Positions 38,401-44,339 of a DNA stretch of 64,000 bases are shown piece after piece. This DNA comes from Streptomyces sp. A3M-1-3 (lineage in GTDB: Bacteria; Actinomycetota; Actinomycetes; Streptomycetales; Streptomycetaceae). The notes under the pieces are model-generated. The model had not been told where the DNA came from, made no database searches, and saw only the letters and a list, made by a program, of their open reading frames with translations. Numbering within the stretch: position 1 is the stretch's first letter; each line of letters begins with the position of its first letter. Where the stretch lies: the NCBI RefSeq assembly GCF_024213665.1, contig NZ_JANAVP010000006.1:243121-307120 (forward strand), given 5' to 3'. Position numbers and translations under genes: made by a program.

Positions 38401-38653
38401 GCCCGCCTTCAACGCGGCCGTCGCGGATTCCGAGGTGCGGCGCGTCGCCGTCGTCAACGACGAGGCGAACTTCGGCGAAGTCTTCGACGAGGTCTTCGCC
38501 GACAAGGTGGAGGAGCATGTGGGCCTCATCACCGACCTCGGCAAGCGGTACTTCGCCCCGGACAAGGGCTTCCAGTCCTCCCTCAACCGCAGCGCCCGCC
38601 GCGCGGCGTGGCGGATGATCCGCCGCGAGGAGGGCGTGGACGACGCGGCGTAA
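35402..38653 (+). CDS. hsdR: Type I restriction endonuclease subunit
   Basis: HsdR translocates and cuts unmethylated DNA. N-terminal nuclease with the catalytic ELKN segment (LATAELKNPLTRQGVEEAKA near 160), then SF2 motor: Walker A MASAGSGKSNTIGW near 312-325, DEAH box IIVDEAHSSQSGG near 445, FTATPKDKTL, and helicase motif VI region LVVAEKYQTGFDQPLLTTMY; a helical C-terminus binds HsdM/HsdS. 1083 residues is normal. The start overlaps hsdS as ATGA. Oddity: a palindromic repeat at about 37508-37555 adds an in-frame insert (LPQTSSGGTPISLRSGG) just before the motif at the end of the second RecA domain, which may lower or abolish restriction. Confidence 0.94.
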   Translation: MSPIHTESAFGDAIVASMSERGWREAKPQDYRAELGLDTNELFTFIGETQIHEWNDLVDTYYHGDPNDAQRGFAKRLGQALADPKRGVIDVLRNGVKDQGVLIRVAYFKPNLVADDSVLDGYRANRLTVVRELKYATKQAGRDNRLDLTLFLNGIPLATAELKNPLTRQGVEEAKAQYRTDRDPTELIFQHRVVANFAVDPDLVFVTTRLRGDKTHFLPFNTGSEGPGQAGGAGNPAPSAPGMYSTSYLWEQVWQRDNWLDLLHRFVHVHKEKTPGGGRTKKTIFPRYQQWDAVKKLTAHAATYGAGHNYLVMASAGSGKSNTIGWLAHRLSDLHTPTDPRELATEALANGVRPGVPVFDKVIVITDRRNLDSQLRETIGGFSQTEGLVVKIDEQYGAKGAQLAKALSRDTGKIVTVTLHSFPALLDYLKRNPTEIQGSNFAIIVDEAHSSQSGGAATDVRKALRGLGLDADSDDAGSTETQAGDPALTLEEQLEREAKNRSMAANLSYFAFTATPKDKTLQLFGTLQDVGGEAKYRPFHTYSMRQAIEEGFILDPLRNYVTYETYWKLVNKNPDEVEVDPTKANPLLARYALTHEYTVAQHAQVIVEHFVTHTRGRLGGRAKSMVVTASRQSAVQMARAIKSYIADRGYDAKYPDLGVLVAFSGSLTIDDEETTEPKENGGLSESALPKAFAYTRADDKATLPQTSSGGTPISLRSGGKGQQEYRILVVAEKYQTGFDQPLLTTMYVNKTLTGIAAVQTLSRLNRTAERKAQADLAVLDFVNKAEDIQEAFRPYFEEAMTLPSDPNLLYQAQSRVMSAPILTAKEMDEFAAAYFAAQEKAAGSQAKWEKLHAELYRLLSPAVARFTALQESEDEDDQQTAEDFRADLNDYVRKYGFLAQIVPYQDAELERLHLYGRHLLNRLPRRADGGVDIGEVDLSHLRVEQTGEHDVSLTPEGPTTMPGFGDGSGGAKEPEKSLLSELIDRFNSKFGTDFTEQDLLPAFNAAVADSEVRRVAVVNDEANFGEVFDEVFADKVEEHVGLITDLGKRYFAPDKGFQSSLNRSARRAAWRMIRREEGVDDAA
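37508..37555 (+). repeat. Palindromic repeat element inside hsdR
   Basis: CCCCCAGACTTCGTCCGGGG and the following CCCCCATCTCGCTTCGCTCG form adjacent hairpins with GC stems and short loops. The type is familiar from Streptomyces genomes, where it is dispersed. It is in frame and inserts about 16 residues into HsdR. Confidence 0.6.
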
Positions 38654-38675
38654 CGGCCTACGGCCCGTATGCACG

Positions 38676-38714
38676 CGTGGGACCTGCCGCCGGTGGTGCG
38701 CGGCAGGTCCCACG
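38676..38714. terminator. Bidirectional terminator-like hairpin
   Basis: A perfect 14-bp inverted repeat (CGTGGGACCTGCCG and its complement) with an 11-base loop lies between the convergent hsdR and DUF397 genes. There is no U tract, which is usual for Streptomyces terminators. Confidence 0.75.
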
Positions 38715-38728
38715 GAGTTGCGTACGGC

Positions 38729-38995
38729 TCAGGCCGGTCGGCCGGCGGCCAGCCCGACAAACCCGGCCCACGCGTGGGGGGAGACGGTCAGGACCGGTCC
38801 GGCGGGGACCTTCGAGTCCCGGATGTGTACGGCTCCAGTGGCGTTGGCCACCTCCACGCACTCACCGCCCTCACCACTGCTGTAACTGCTCTTGAACCAG
38901 GCGACCTCGACGCACTCACCGCCCTCAGCACCGCTGTAACTGCTCTTGAACCAAGCCGACTCCGGCACAGTCGGCACAGGCTTCCGGTTGGTCAT
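38729..38995 (-). CDS. DUF397 protein with duplicated core
   Basis: Small acidic partner protein (88 residues) of an XRE-DUF5753 regulator. The DUF397 core AWFKSSYSGAEGGECVEV occurs twice in tandem (second copy AWFKSSYSSGEGGECVEV), followed by the usual HIRDSKVPAGPVLTVSPHAW. A normal DUF397 protein is about 60-70 residues. WhiJ-type regulators and their DUF397 partners influence development and secondary metabolism in Streptomyces; here the start overlaps the regulator's stop as ATGA, so the pair is made together. How the extra core affects binding is unknown. Confidence 0.9.
   Translation of the reverse strand: MTNRKPVPTVPESAWFKSSYSGAEGGECVEVAWFKSSYSSGEGGECVEVANATGAVHIRDSKVPAGPVLTVSPHAWAGFVGLAAGRPA
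38849..38956 (-). repeat. 54-bp tandem duplication inside the DUF397 gene
   Basis: Copies 38849-38902 and 38903-38956 differ at only a few positions and code for 18 residues each, in phase. Confidence 0.9.
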
Positions 38996-39873
38996 CTCTC
39001 TCCCAGCAGTTTCTCGACGAAGGCCAGCGATTCACGCGGAGTCAGCGCCTGGGCCCGAAGGATTCCGTACTGCTCCTCGATCTCCCTGACCGCCGACCTG
39101 TCGGTGTGAAGGCTGCTGTCCCGCTGAACCTCAACGTAGGCCATCCTCCGCCCGTCGCGGTTCTCGATCAAGGTGAACGGACCGGCCAGACCGCAGTGTT
39201 CCGTGCGCTCGTTGGGCATGATCTGGACCTCCACGTTGCGGCGATGCCCATGGAGCATGATCTGCTCAGTCTGGCCCTTGAATGCCGCCCAACCGCCGAT
39301 GGGCCGTCGAAGCACCGACTCCTCAATCACGAAACTCAGGGTCGGCATCGGCCTGCGCGAGAAGATCTCCTGCCGGGCCAGCCGGGCTGTTACTCGCTGC
39401 TCGACCGTGTCCTCGTCGAGCAGCGGGCGCCGCATGCCGAACACGGCGCGCGCGTACTCCTCGGTCTGCAGCAGGCCGGGGACCGCATGGGCTGCGTACA
39501 CGTGGAGCGCGACCGCCTCCGCCTCCAACCGCGCCATGTCCCGGAAGAACGCCGGGTACTGCGCGCGCCCCACCTCCTCCTTCAGCGCCTTGAGCACACC
39601 CCCCGCGTCCAGCACCTCGTCCGCCCGGTCGATGAACCTCGGCGGCGGGATTCGCCGTCCCTGCTCAAACGACGCAACGGACTGCCCCGCGTAGCCCACG
39701 CGTTTCCCGAACTCGGGCCGCTCCAGCCCCGCTCTGACCCGCAGCAGCTTCAACTGCCGTCCGAACGCGGTCACCACGCCCGATCCCGGTTCATCCTCCG
39801 GCCGGGGCCCGGCGTCATCCCGTACGCCCTGCTCGCCCTGCTGATCCTGTTCCATCGGTTCCGAAGAGTCCAT
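38992..39873 (-). CDS. XRE-DUF5753 regulator (WhiJ-like)
   Basis: 293-residue DNA-binding regulator. N-terminal XRE helix-turn-helix (FGRQLKLLRVRAGLERPEFG followed by VGYAGQSVASFEQGRR, about 37-75), then the DUF5753 effector domain (YAAHAVPGLLQTEEYARAVF; EQRVTARLARQEIFSRRP; VQIMPNE). ATG 39873 has GGGAGG upstream and skips 26 upstream codons of poor quality. With the DUF397 gene and the divergent HATPase gene it forms the conserved Streptomyces trio found many times per genome. The target is probably local, including this divergent promoter. Confidence 0.9.
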   Translation of the reverse strand: MDSSEPMEQDQQGEQGVRDDAGPRPEDEPGSGVVTAFGRQLKLLRVRAGLERPEFGKRVGYAGQSVASFEQGRRIPPPRFIDRADEVLDAGGVLKALKEEVGRAQYPAFFRDMARLEAEAVALHVYAAHAVPGLLQTEEYARAVFGMRRPLLDEDTVEQRVTARLARQEIFSRRPMPTLSFVIEESVLRRPIGGWAAFKGQTEQIMLHGHRRNVEVQIMPNERTEHCGLAGPFTLIENRDGRRMAYVEVQRDSSLHTDRSAVREIEEQYGILRAQALTPRESLAFVEKLLGER

Positions 39874-39987
39874 CGGCCCCGCCTCCCGACCCGCGCCACG
39901 TACACACCGCACGCCGTCGCGTACAACGAACACCCGACGGCGCGTCACCACTGGTCACGCTACGCCACCAACGGGAGCGTTGGAGCC

Positions 39988-40464
39988 ATGACCAGTGAGA
40001 CCGACTCCCCCACCCGCATCACCCAACCCACCACTCCCACCCACCACTTCGCCATGCGCTTCAGCTCCACCCCACGCGGCGCGAGGCTCGCCCGACGCCT
40101 CGCCGGGCAGCGGCTCGACGCCTGGGGCATCCCGTACGACAGCGACGCGCACGACGCCCTCACGCTGATCGTCGCCGAGCTCGCGGCCAACGCCGTCCGG
40201 CACGGCCGGGTCCCCGGCCGCGACTTCCGCCTCGCCCTCGCCCTCGCTCTGGCCGCCGCCTCGGACACCGCGACCGTACGTGTCGAAGTCACCGACACCC
40301 GTACCGAACGCGTCCCCGCCCTCGCGGCGCCCGCCCCCGACCGCGACAGCGGCCGCGGCCTGCTCCTCGTGGAGTGCCTGGCCACCCGCTGGGCCTGGCA
40401 CCCGCGCGCGGACGGCCCCGGCAAGACGGTCTGGGCGGAGTACGTCCTGCCGACGGGAGCGTGA
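39988..40464 (+). CDS. Anti-sigma-factor-like ATP-binding protein (HATPase_c)
   Basis: 158-residue GHKL-type ATPase of the SpoIIAB/RsbW-like class common in Streptomyces. The N-box is LIVAELAANAVRHGR near 67-81 and the G-box is DRDSGRGLLLVECLATRW near 115-132. No phosphotransfer histidine domain is present, so it is not a sensor kinase. ATG 39988 follows GGAG closely. It is divergent from the XRE-DUF5753/DUF397 pair and belongs to the same regulatory trio; it may bind a sigma factor or anti-anti-sigma factor. Confidence 0.88.
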   Translation: MTSETDSPTRITQPTTPTHHFAMRFSSTPRGARLARRLAGQRLDAWGIPYDSDAHDALTLIVAELAANAVRHGRVPGRDFRLALALALAAASDTATVRVEVTDTRTERVPALAAPAPDRDSGRGLLLVECLATRWAWHPRADGPGKTVWAEYVLPTGA

Positions 40465-40486
40465 CGCCACGCCGCCCACCGAGCTT

Positions 40487-40503
40487 GTAGTACTTTGTAC
40501 TAC
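40487..40503 (+). promoter_or_regulatory. Palindromic operator abutting the toxin-antitoxin start
   Basis: GTAGTAC-TTT-GTACTAC is a perfect inverted repeat whose last base is directly followed by the antitoxin ATG at 40504. No ribosome-binding site fits before that ATG, so the transcript may be leaderless with the operator overlying the promoter. Phd-type antitoxins repress their own operon by binding such repeats. Confidence 0.65.
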
Positions 40504-40755
40504 ATGGAGACGACCGCGCGTGAGTTCAATCAGAACGCCTCAAGGATCCTTGCCGCCGCCGAACGCGGCGAGCGCATCACGGTGACCAAGAACGGACGGC
40601 CGGTCGCCATACTGTCGCCGGTGGGCGACCAGGACGTCGCCCCGTACCCGACGGACCCCATGGGCGAAGACGATGAGGCCCCGGTGTTCCGCGGTGGCTC
40701 CGCCGTGGACTGGGCTGCGGGACGCGGCGAGTACCTGCAGGGGTTCGGCGCGTGA
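40504..40755 (+). CDS. Phd/YefM-type antitoxin (pair 1)
   Basis: 83-residue antitoxin and repressor. The Phd-family DNA-binding fold is seen in TAREFNQNASRILAAAERGE and ITVTKNGRPVAILSPV; the C-terminal part (PVFRGGSAVDWAAGRGEYLQ) should wrap the PIN toxin. I use ATG 40504 rather than TTG 40495 because it starts the conserved fold. GTGA overlap with the toxin gene keeps production coupled. The related pair 2 lies 3 kb away with a similar layout. Confidence 0.85.
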   Translation: METTAREFNQNASRILAAAERGERITVTKNGRPVAILSPVGDQDVAPYPTDPMGEDDEAPVFRGGSAVDWAAGRGEYLQGFGA

Positions 40756-41180
40756 CCGTTCTGATCGCCGGCACATCGGGGCTGTACGCGTACTACGACG
40801 GAAGCGACCCGGATCACCAGCGGTGCCGTAAGGCAGTGGCCGCCGCCGCCCATCTGGTGGTGTCGCCGCTGGTGCTGGCGGAGCTCGACTATCTGCTGAG
40901 CACGCGGATCAGCCCCGAGGCCGCGCACGGGGCGCTGGCTCACCTGCGCGACCGCGTCGCCGTCCGGCGGTACGCGGTGCCCGAGATCGAGTCCCATCTT
41001 TCGACGGCTCTGGTGACGATGAGGCGGTATCCACAGATCGGCATCACGGACACGATGAACGTGGTCATGGCCTCCGAGTACCGGACAGACGCGATCCTGA
41101 CCCTGGACCGTCGGCACTTCCGGATGGTGCGCCCCCTGACCGGGCACACGGCGTTCCGTCTGTGGCCCGACGATCACTGA
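40752..41180 (+). CDS. PIN-domain toxin (VapC-like, pair 1) with lost first catalytic aspartate
   Basis: 142-residue PIN protein; active PIN toxins cut RNA with a cluster of acidic residues. Later acidic positions are present: LAELDYLL, GITDTMNVVMA and ILTLDRRHFRM. The first strand, however, reads VLIAGTSGLYAYYD, where the family and the sister toxin (VAIADTNALYRLF) have Asp before Thr: glycine replaces the metal-binding aspartate. It is therefore probably inactive or strongly weakened, leaving the antitoxin as a free regulator. The coupled GTG start overlaps the antitoxin stop. Confidence 0.85.
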   Translation: MTVLIAGTSGLYAYYDGSDPDHQRCRKAVAAAAHLVVSPLVLAELDYLLSTRISPEAAHGALAHLRDRVAVRRYAVPEIESHLSTALVTMRRYPQIGITDTMNVVMASEYRTDAILTLDRRHFRMVRPLTGHTAFRLWPDDH

Positions 41181-41341
41181 GGTCCTTCGGAGCGCTGTCG
41201 GCCCCCGCTCGTCCGCCGGCCGTGAAGCCGGCCGGCGGCTGACCGGTCGCCGCGACCGCTGGACGGAAGATCGACGCAGCGGCCACACTTGACCCCGGAC
41301 CGTGACTGTTCATCACGTACACGCGTACAACCGGGGGCAAG

Positions 41342-42949
41342 GTGCCGCAGCAGGTGATCTCTGGCCGTTACGAACTCCTGGAGCAGTTCAACGAGGGCGG
41401 CATGGGCGTCGTATGGCGCGGCTATGACGCCGTCCTCGACCGGCCCGTCGCCGTGAAGGTCATCCGGCAGGCGTCGATCACCTCCCCGCAGCTGGCCGAG
41501 GAGTTCGCCAAGCGGTTCCGCCGCGAGGCCCGTATCACCGCGCGCATCCAGCACCCCGGCGTGCCGCAGGTGTACGACGCGGTCCTCGACGAGTCGTACG
41601 AGCGGCTGTTCCTGGTGATGGAGCTCGTCGACGGCATGTCGCTGTCCGCCTACCTCCACCCCGACCATCCCCTGCCCATCAGCTGGGCGGCCGCCGTCGC
41701 CGCGCAGGTCGCGACCGTGCTGTCGTACGCGCACGAAGTGCCGGTGATCCACCGTGATCTCAAGCCGGGGAACATCCTCGTGGCCCGCGACGGCACCGTG
41801 AAGGTCCTCGACTTCGGCATCGCGGCGATCCTGCGCACCGACGTCACCAAGCTGACCGCGACCGGAAGCCCCATCGGCACCTACCAGTACATGTCGCCCG
41901 AGCAGGTCCGGGGCGGGCGCATCACCCCGCAGACCGACCTGTACGCGCTCGGGTGCGTCCTGCACGAACTCCTCGGCGGGCGGGTCGTGTTCACGGCGGA
42001 GAGCGAGTACCTGCTGATGTTCCAGCACGTCAACGCCGCCCCGACCCCGCTGCGGCAGCTGCGGCCCGACGTCCCCGAGGCGCTGGAGGAGCTGGTGCTG
42101 CACCTGCTGCGCAAGGCCCCCGAGCAGCGGCCCGCCGACACGCAGGAGGTGTACGAGCGGCTGCTGCCGTTCCTGCCGCCGCCCGGCCAGGAGCCCACCG
42201 CGGCCGAGGCCGGACCGGCCGGCGTACCCGACCCGACGGGCCTGTTCCGTCACCCCTACGCGCCCCGCGCCCGCACCCGGGCACCGGCGGCCGGGAGTCC
42301 CGCGCCCGCCGGCCCCGCCCCGCAGGCCGCGCCGGTACCTGTCCCCGCCCAGCTGCGCCAGGACATCAAGGAGGCGTACGACCATTCCGGCGCCCTCCTG
42401 GACGAGGAGCGCTTCGCGCAGGCCGCCGAGGTGCTCAGCGAGGTCATCGAACCCGCCGCCCTCGCCCTCGGCTCCGAGAGCAAGCCGGTCCTGGCACTGC
42501 GCCGCCAGCGCGCCGCGATCCGCCTCCTCGGTGGCGACTACCGGGCCGCCCTGCCCGAGTTCGACAGCCTCGCCGACGCGTACGCCCGTATCACCGGCCC
42601 CACCGGCGAGCAGGCCCGTGCCTGCCGCGCCCAGGCCGCCCGCTGCCGCGCCGAACTGGGCCAGGTCACCGACGCGCTCGCCGCGCTCCAGGGCGTACTG
42701 AACGTCGTACGGACCCTCGACAGCGACGTCAGCGAGGAGGCCGTCGAGCTGCGGCACAACATCGGAATGCTGCTGCTCGCGCAGGGAAGGGCCGGCGAGG
42801 CACAGCAGATTCTCGAACCGCTGCATCAGGACCTGTGCGTGCTGTTCGGCCCCGAGGACGAGGTGAGCGTAGAGATCGCCGACGCTCTCGCCGTGATCCG
42901 CCTCGGGCTCGACGGCGACGGCGACGGTTCCGGCGACGACGCCGGATGA
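41342..42949 (+). CDS. Serine/threonine protein kinase with TPR-like C-terminus
   Basis: 535-residue Hanks-type kinase. Gly-rich loop EQFNEGGMGVVWRGYD, VAVKVI lysine, catalytic IHRDLKPGNIL near 136, DFG at about 159, and APE-equivalent SPEQ. After about 270 a Pro/Ala linker leads to a helical repeat region (about 340-520) with TPR-like spacing, for example ALLDEERFAQAAEVLSEVIE. There is no transmembrane helix, unlike PknB-type kinases, so it is cytoplasmic. GTG 41342 follows GGGGGCAAG closely. It sits between two toxin-antitoxin pairs but nothing links it to them; substrates are unknown. Confidence 0.88.
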   Translation: MPQQVISGRYELLEQFNEGGMGVVWRGYDAVLDRPVAVKVIRQASITSPQLAEEFAKRFRREARITARIQHPGVPQVYDAVLDESYERLFLVMELVDGMSLSAYLHPDHPLPISWAAAVAAQVATVLSYAHEVPVIHRDLKPGNILVARDGTVKVLDFGIAAILRTDVTKLTATGSPIGTYQYMSPEQVRGGRITPQTDLYALGCVLHELLGGRVVFTAESEYLLMFQHVNAAPTPLRQLRPDVPEALEELVLHLLRKAPEQRPADTQEVYERLLPFLPPPGQEPTAAEAGPAGVPDPTGLFRHPYAPRARTRAPAAGSPAPAGPAPQAAPVPVPAQLRQDIKEAYDHSGALLDEERFAQAAEVLSEVIEPAALALGSESKPVLALRRQRAAIRLLGGDYRAALPEFDSLADAYARITGPTGEQARACRAQAARCRAELGQVTDALAALQGVLNVVRTLDSDVSEEAVELRHNIGMLLLAQGRAGEAQQILEPLHQDLCVLFGPEDEVSVEIADALAVIRLGLDGDGDGSGDDAG

Positions 42950-43463
42950 GCGACGCGTCGCCGCCGCACCCGACCGGCCGCTGTACTCCAAGGTCTCCGA
43001 CGGCGACCTGACCCCCTCGGCATCGACGAGAGCACCCTTCGCCAGGCCGCGCCCTCACCCGCAAGGAACAGCTGGAGGTCTTCGCGCCCTACTTCCCGCA
43101 GGACCAGCGGGAGGTGCTGGAGTACCCCGCCGAGGGCTTCACCATGGACCTCCACCCCTCCCAGCACAAGGTGGCCTACCGAGCCAACTACTCCGGACCG
43201 GCCCATGTGACCGGCGGCCCGGGCACCGGCAAGACTGTCGTCGCCCTGCACCGCGTACGACACCTGCTCGCGTTCCTGCGCGAGCGGGTGGACATCACCA
43301 ACGTGGACGCCCTGGCCGGCCGGCCCGTCTCCAGCACGAGACGGACCCGATGTCCGAACGCTGCCTGCTCTTCGTGGCCTGTACTCGGGCGCGGGACAGC
43401 CTAGCCCTCTCGTGGTCGGGGCAGCCGAGCCCGTTCCTGACGGAGGCGGACACCACGGCCTGA
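42950..43463 (+). pseudogene. Decayed UvrD-type helicase (paralogue of the RelE-helicase fusion)
   Basis: Fragments of a helicase remain in order but in changing frames: LYSKVSDGDLTP, TRKEQLEVFAPYFPQDQREV, then MDLHPSQHKVAYRANYSGPA and TGGPGTGKTVVALHRVRHLL with an intact Walker A, then a jump to SERCLLFVACTRARDSLALS and SGQPSPF before the stop at 43461. Each piece matches the intact fusion at 48.9-51.0 kb (about residues 165-190, 251-290 and 690-710), so roughly 400 codons are deleted from the middle. Confidence 0.85.
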
Positions 43464-43516
43464 GCGCTCAGCGGCTCCCACACTGCAGGGTGTAGAACGA
43501 GTAGTACGCTGCTTGC

Positions 43517-43789
43517 ATGGGTGACATCAGGGAAGTCCCGCTCCGGGAGCTCAATCAGCAGACCTCGCGCATCATGGCCCGCGTCGAGGCCGGGGAGACA
43601 GTGACCATCACCAAGGACGGCATCCCGATAGGGGACATCGTTCCCCGCGGCTCCCGCATGGGACGGCCTTCGTATCCGTTCCGGACCGATCCGATGGGCC
43701 CCCTGGACCTTCCCGACCTCGGCGGACCCGTACTCACCGATGCCGAGATCGACGAGACGCTTCGGGGCATCGGGGCGATCGATGACTGA
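43517..43789 (+). CDS. Phd/YefM-type antitoxin (pair 2)
   Basis: 90-residue antitoxin like pair 1: VPLRELNQQTSRIMARVEAG and VTITKDGIPIGDIVPRG form the Phd fold; the tail LTDAEIDETLRGIGAIDD should contact the toxin. Upstream, GTAGAACGAGTAGTAC is a weak relative of the pair 1 operator and probably overlaps the promoter. The stop overlaps the toxin start by 8 bp. As an intact copy it might also neutralise or repress pair 1. Confidence 0.85.
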   Translation: MGDIREVPLRELNQQTSRIMARVEAGETVTITKDGIPIGDIVPRGSRMGRPSYPFRTDPMGPLDLPDLGGPVLTDAEIDETLRGIGAIDD

Positions 43790-44234
43790 GATCCCGGTCG
43801 CGATCGCAGACACAAATGCCCTGTACCGCCTTTTCACACCCAAGGACCCACGTCATTCGGCGCACCGCGAGGCTCTCGCCCACACGGGACACCTCATCGT
43901 TTCGCCCATGATCCTCACCGAACTCGATTACCTGCTCACCATCCGGATCGGCGTCGGCGCATCGATGAACGCTCTCGACTTCATCGCACGGCAGGTGGAG
44001 GCGCGGCGCTTCGAAGTGCCCGAAGCGGCACCTCATCTGCGCAGCGCCATGGCGGTCATGCGCGGATGCGAAGACGCGGACGGAGGACGGGGGGTGGGGC
44101 TGGCGGACGCGATGAACGTCGTGCTTGCGGCCGCCTTCCAGACCGCGGACATGTTCACGACTGACCGGCACTTCCGGATGATGCGGCCGCTCACGGCGCA
44201 CGGAGCCTTCAGACTGCTGCCCGACGACCTCTGA
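43782..44234 (+). CDS. PIN-domain toxin (VapC-like, pair 2)
   Basis: 150-residue PIN ribonuclease. All acidic positions are visible: VAIADTNALYRLF, TELDYLLTIRIG, VGLADAMNVVLAAA, and FTTDRHFRMM, so it should be active. I use ATG 43782, which overlaps the antitoxin stop; the frame upstream of it is a shadow of the antitoxin. It resembles the pair 1 toxin along its length, including the ending (RPLTAHGAFRLLPDDL against RPLTGHTAFRLWPDDH), so the pairs are paralogues. Confidence 0.88.
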   Translation: MTEIPVAIADTNALYRLFTPKDPRHSAHREALAHTGHLIVSPMILTELDYLLTIRIGVGASMNALDFIARQVEARRFEVPEAAPHLRSAMAVMRGCEDADGGRGVGLADAMNVVLAAAFQTADMFTTDRHFRMMRPLTAHGAFRLLPDDL

Positions 44235-44339
44235 CCGTCGGTTCATGGGGGTCCGCGAGATGCCCGCGATGGGCTCGCGCCACACCGGGCCGGGCGGGCC
44301 GGGCCAGTCGACGGTGAGGCGTTCGAGGTCCGCGTCCGC

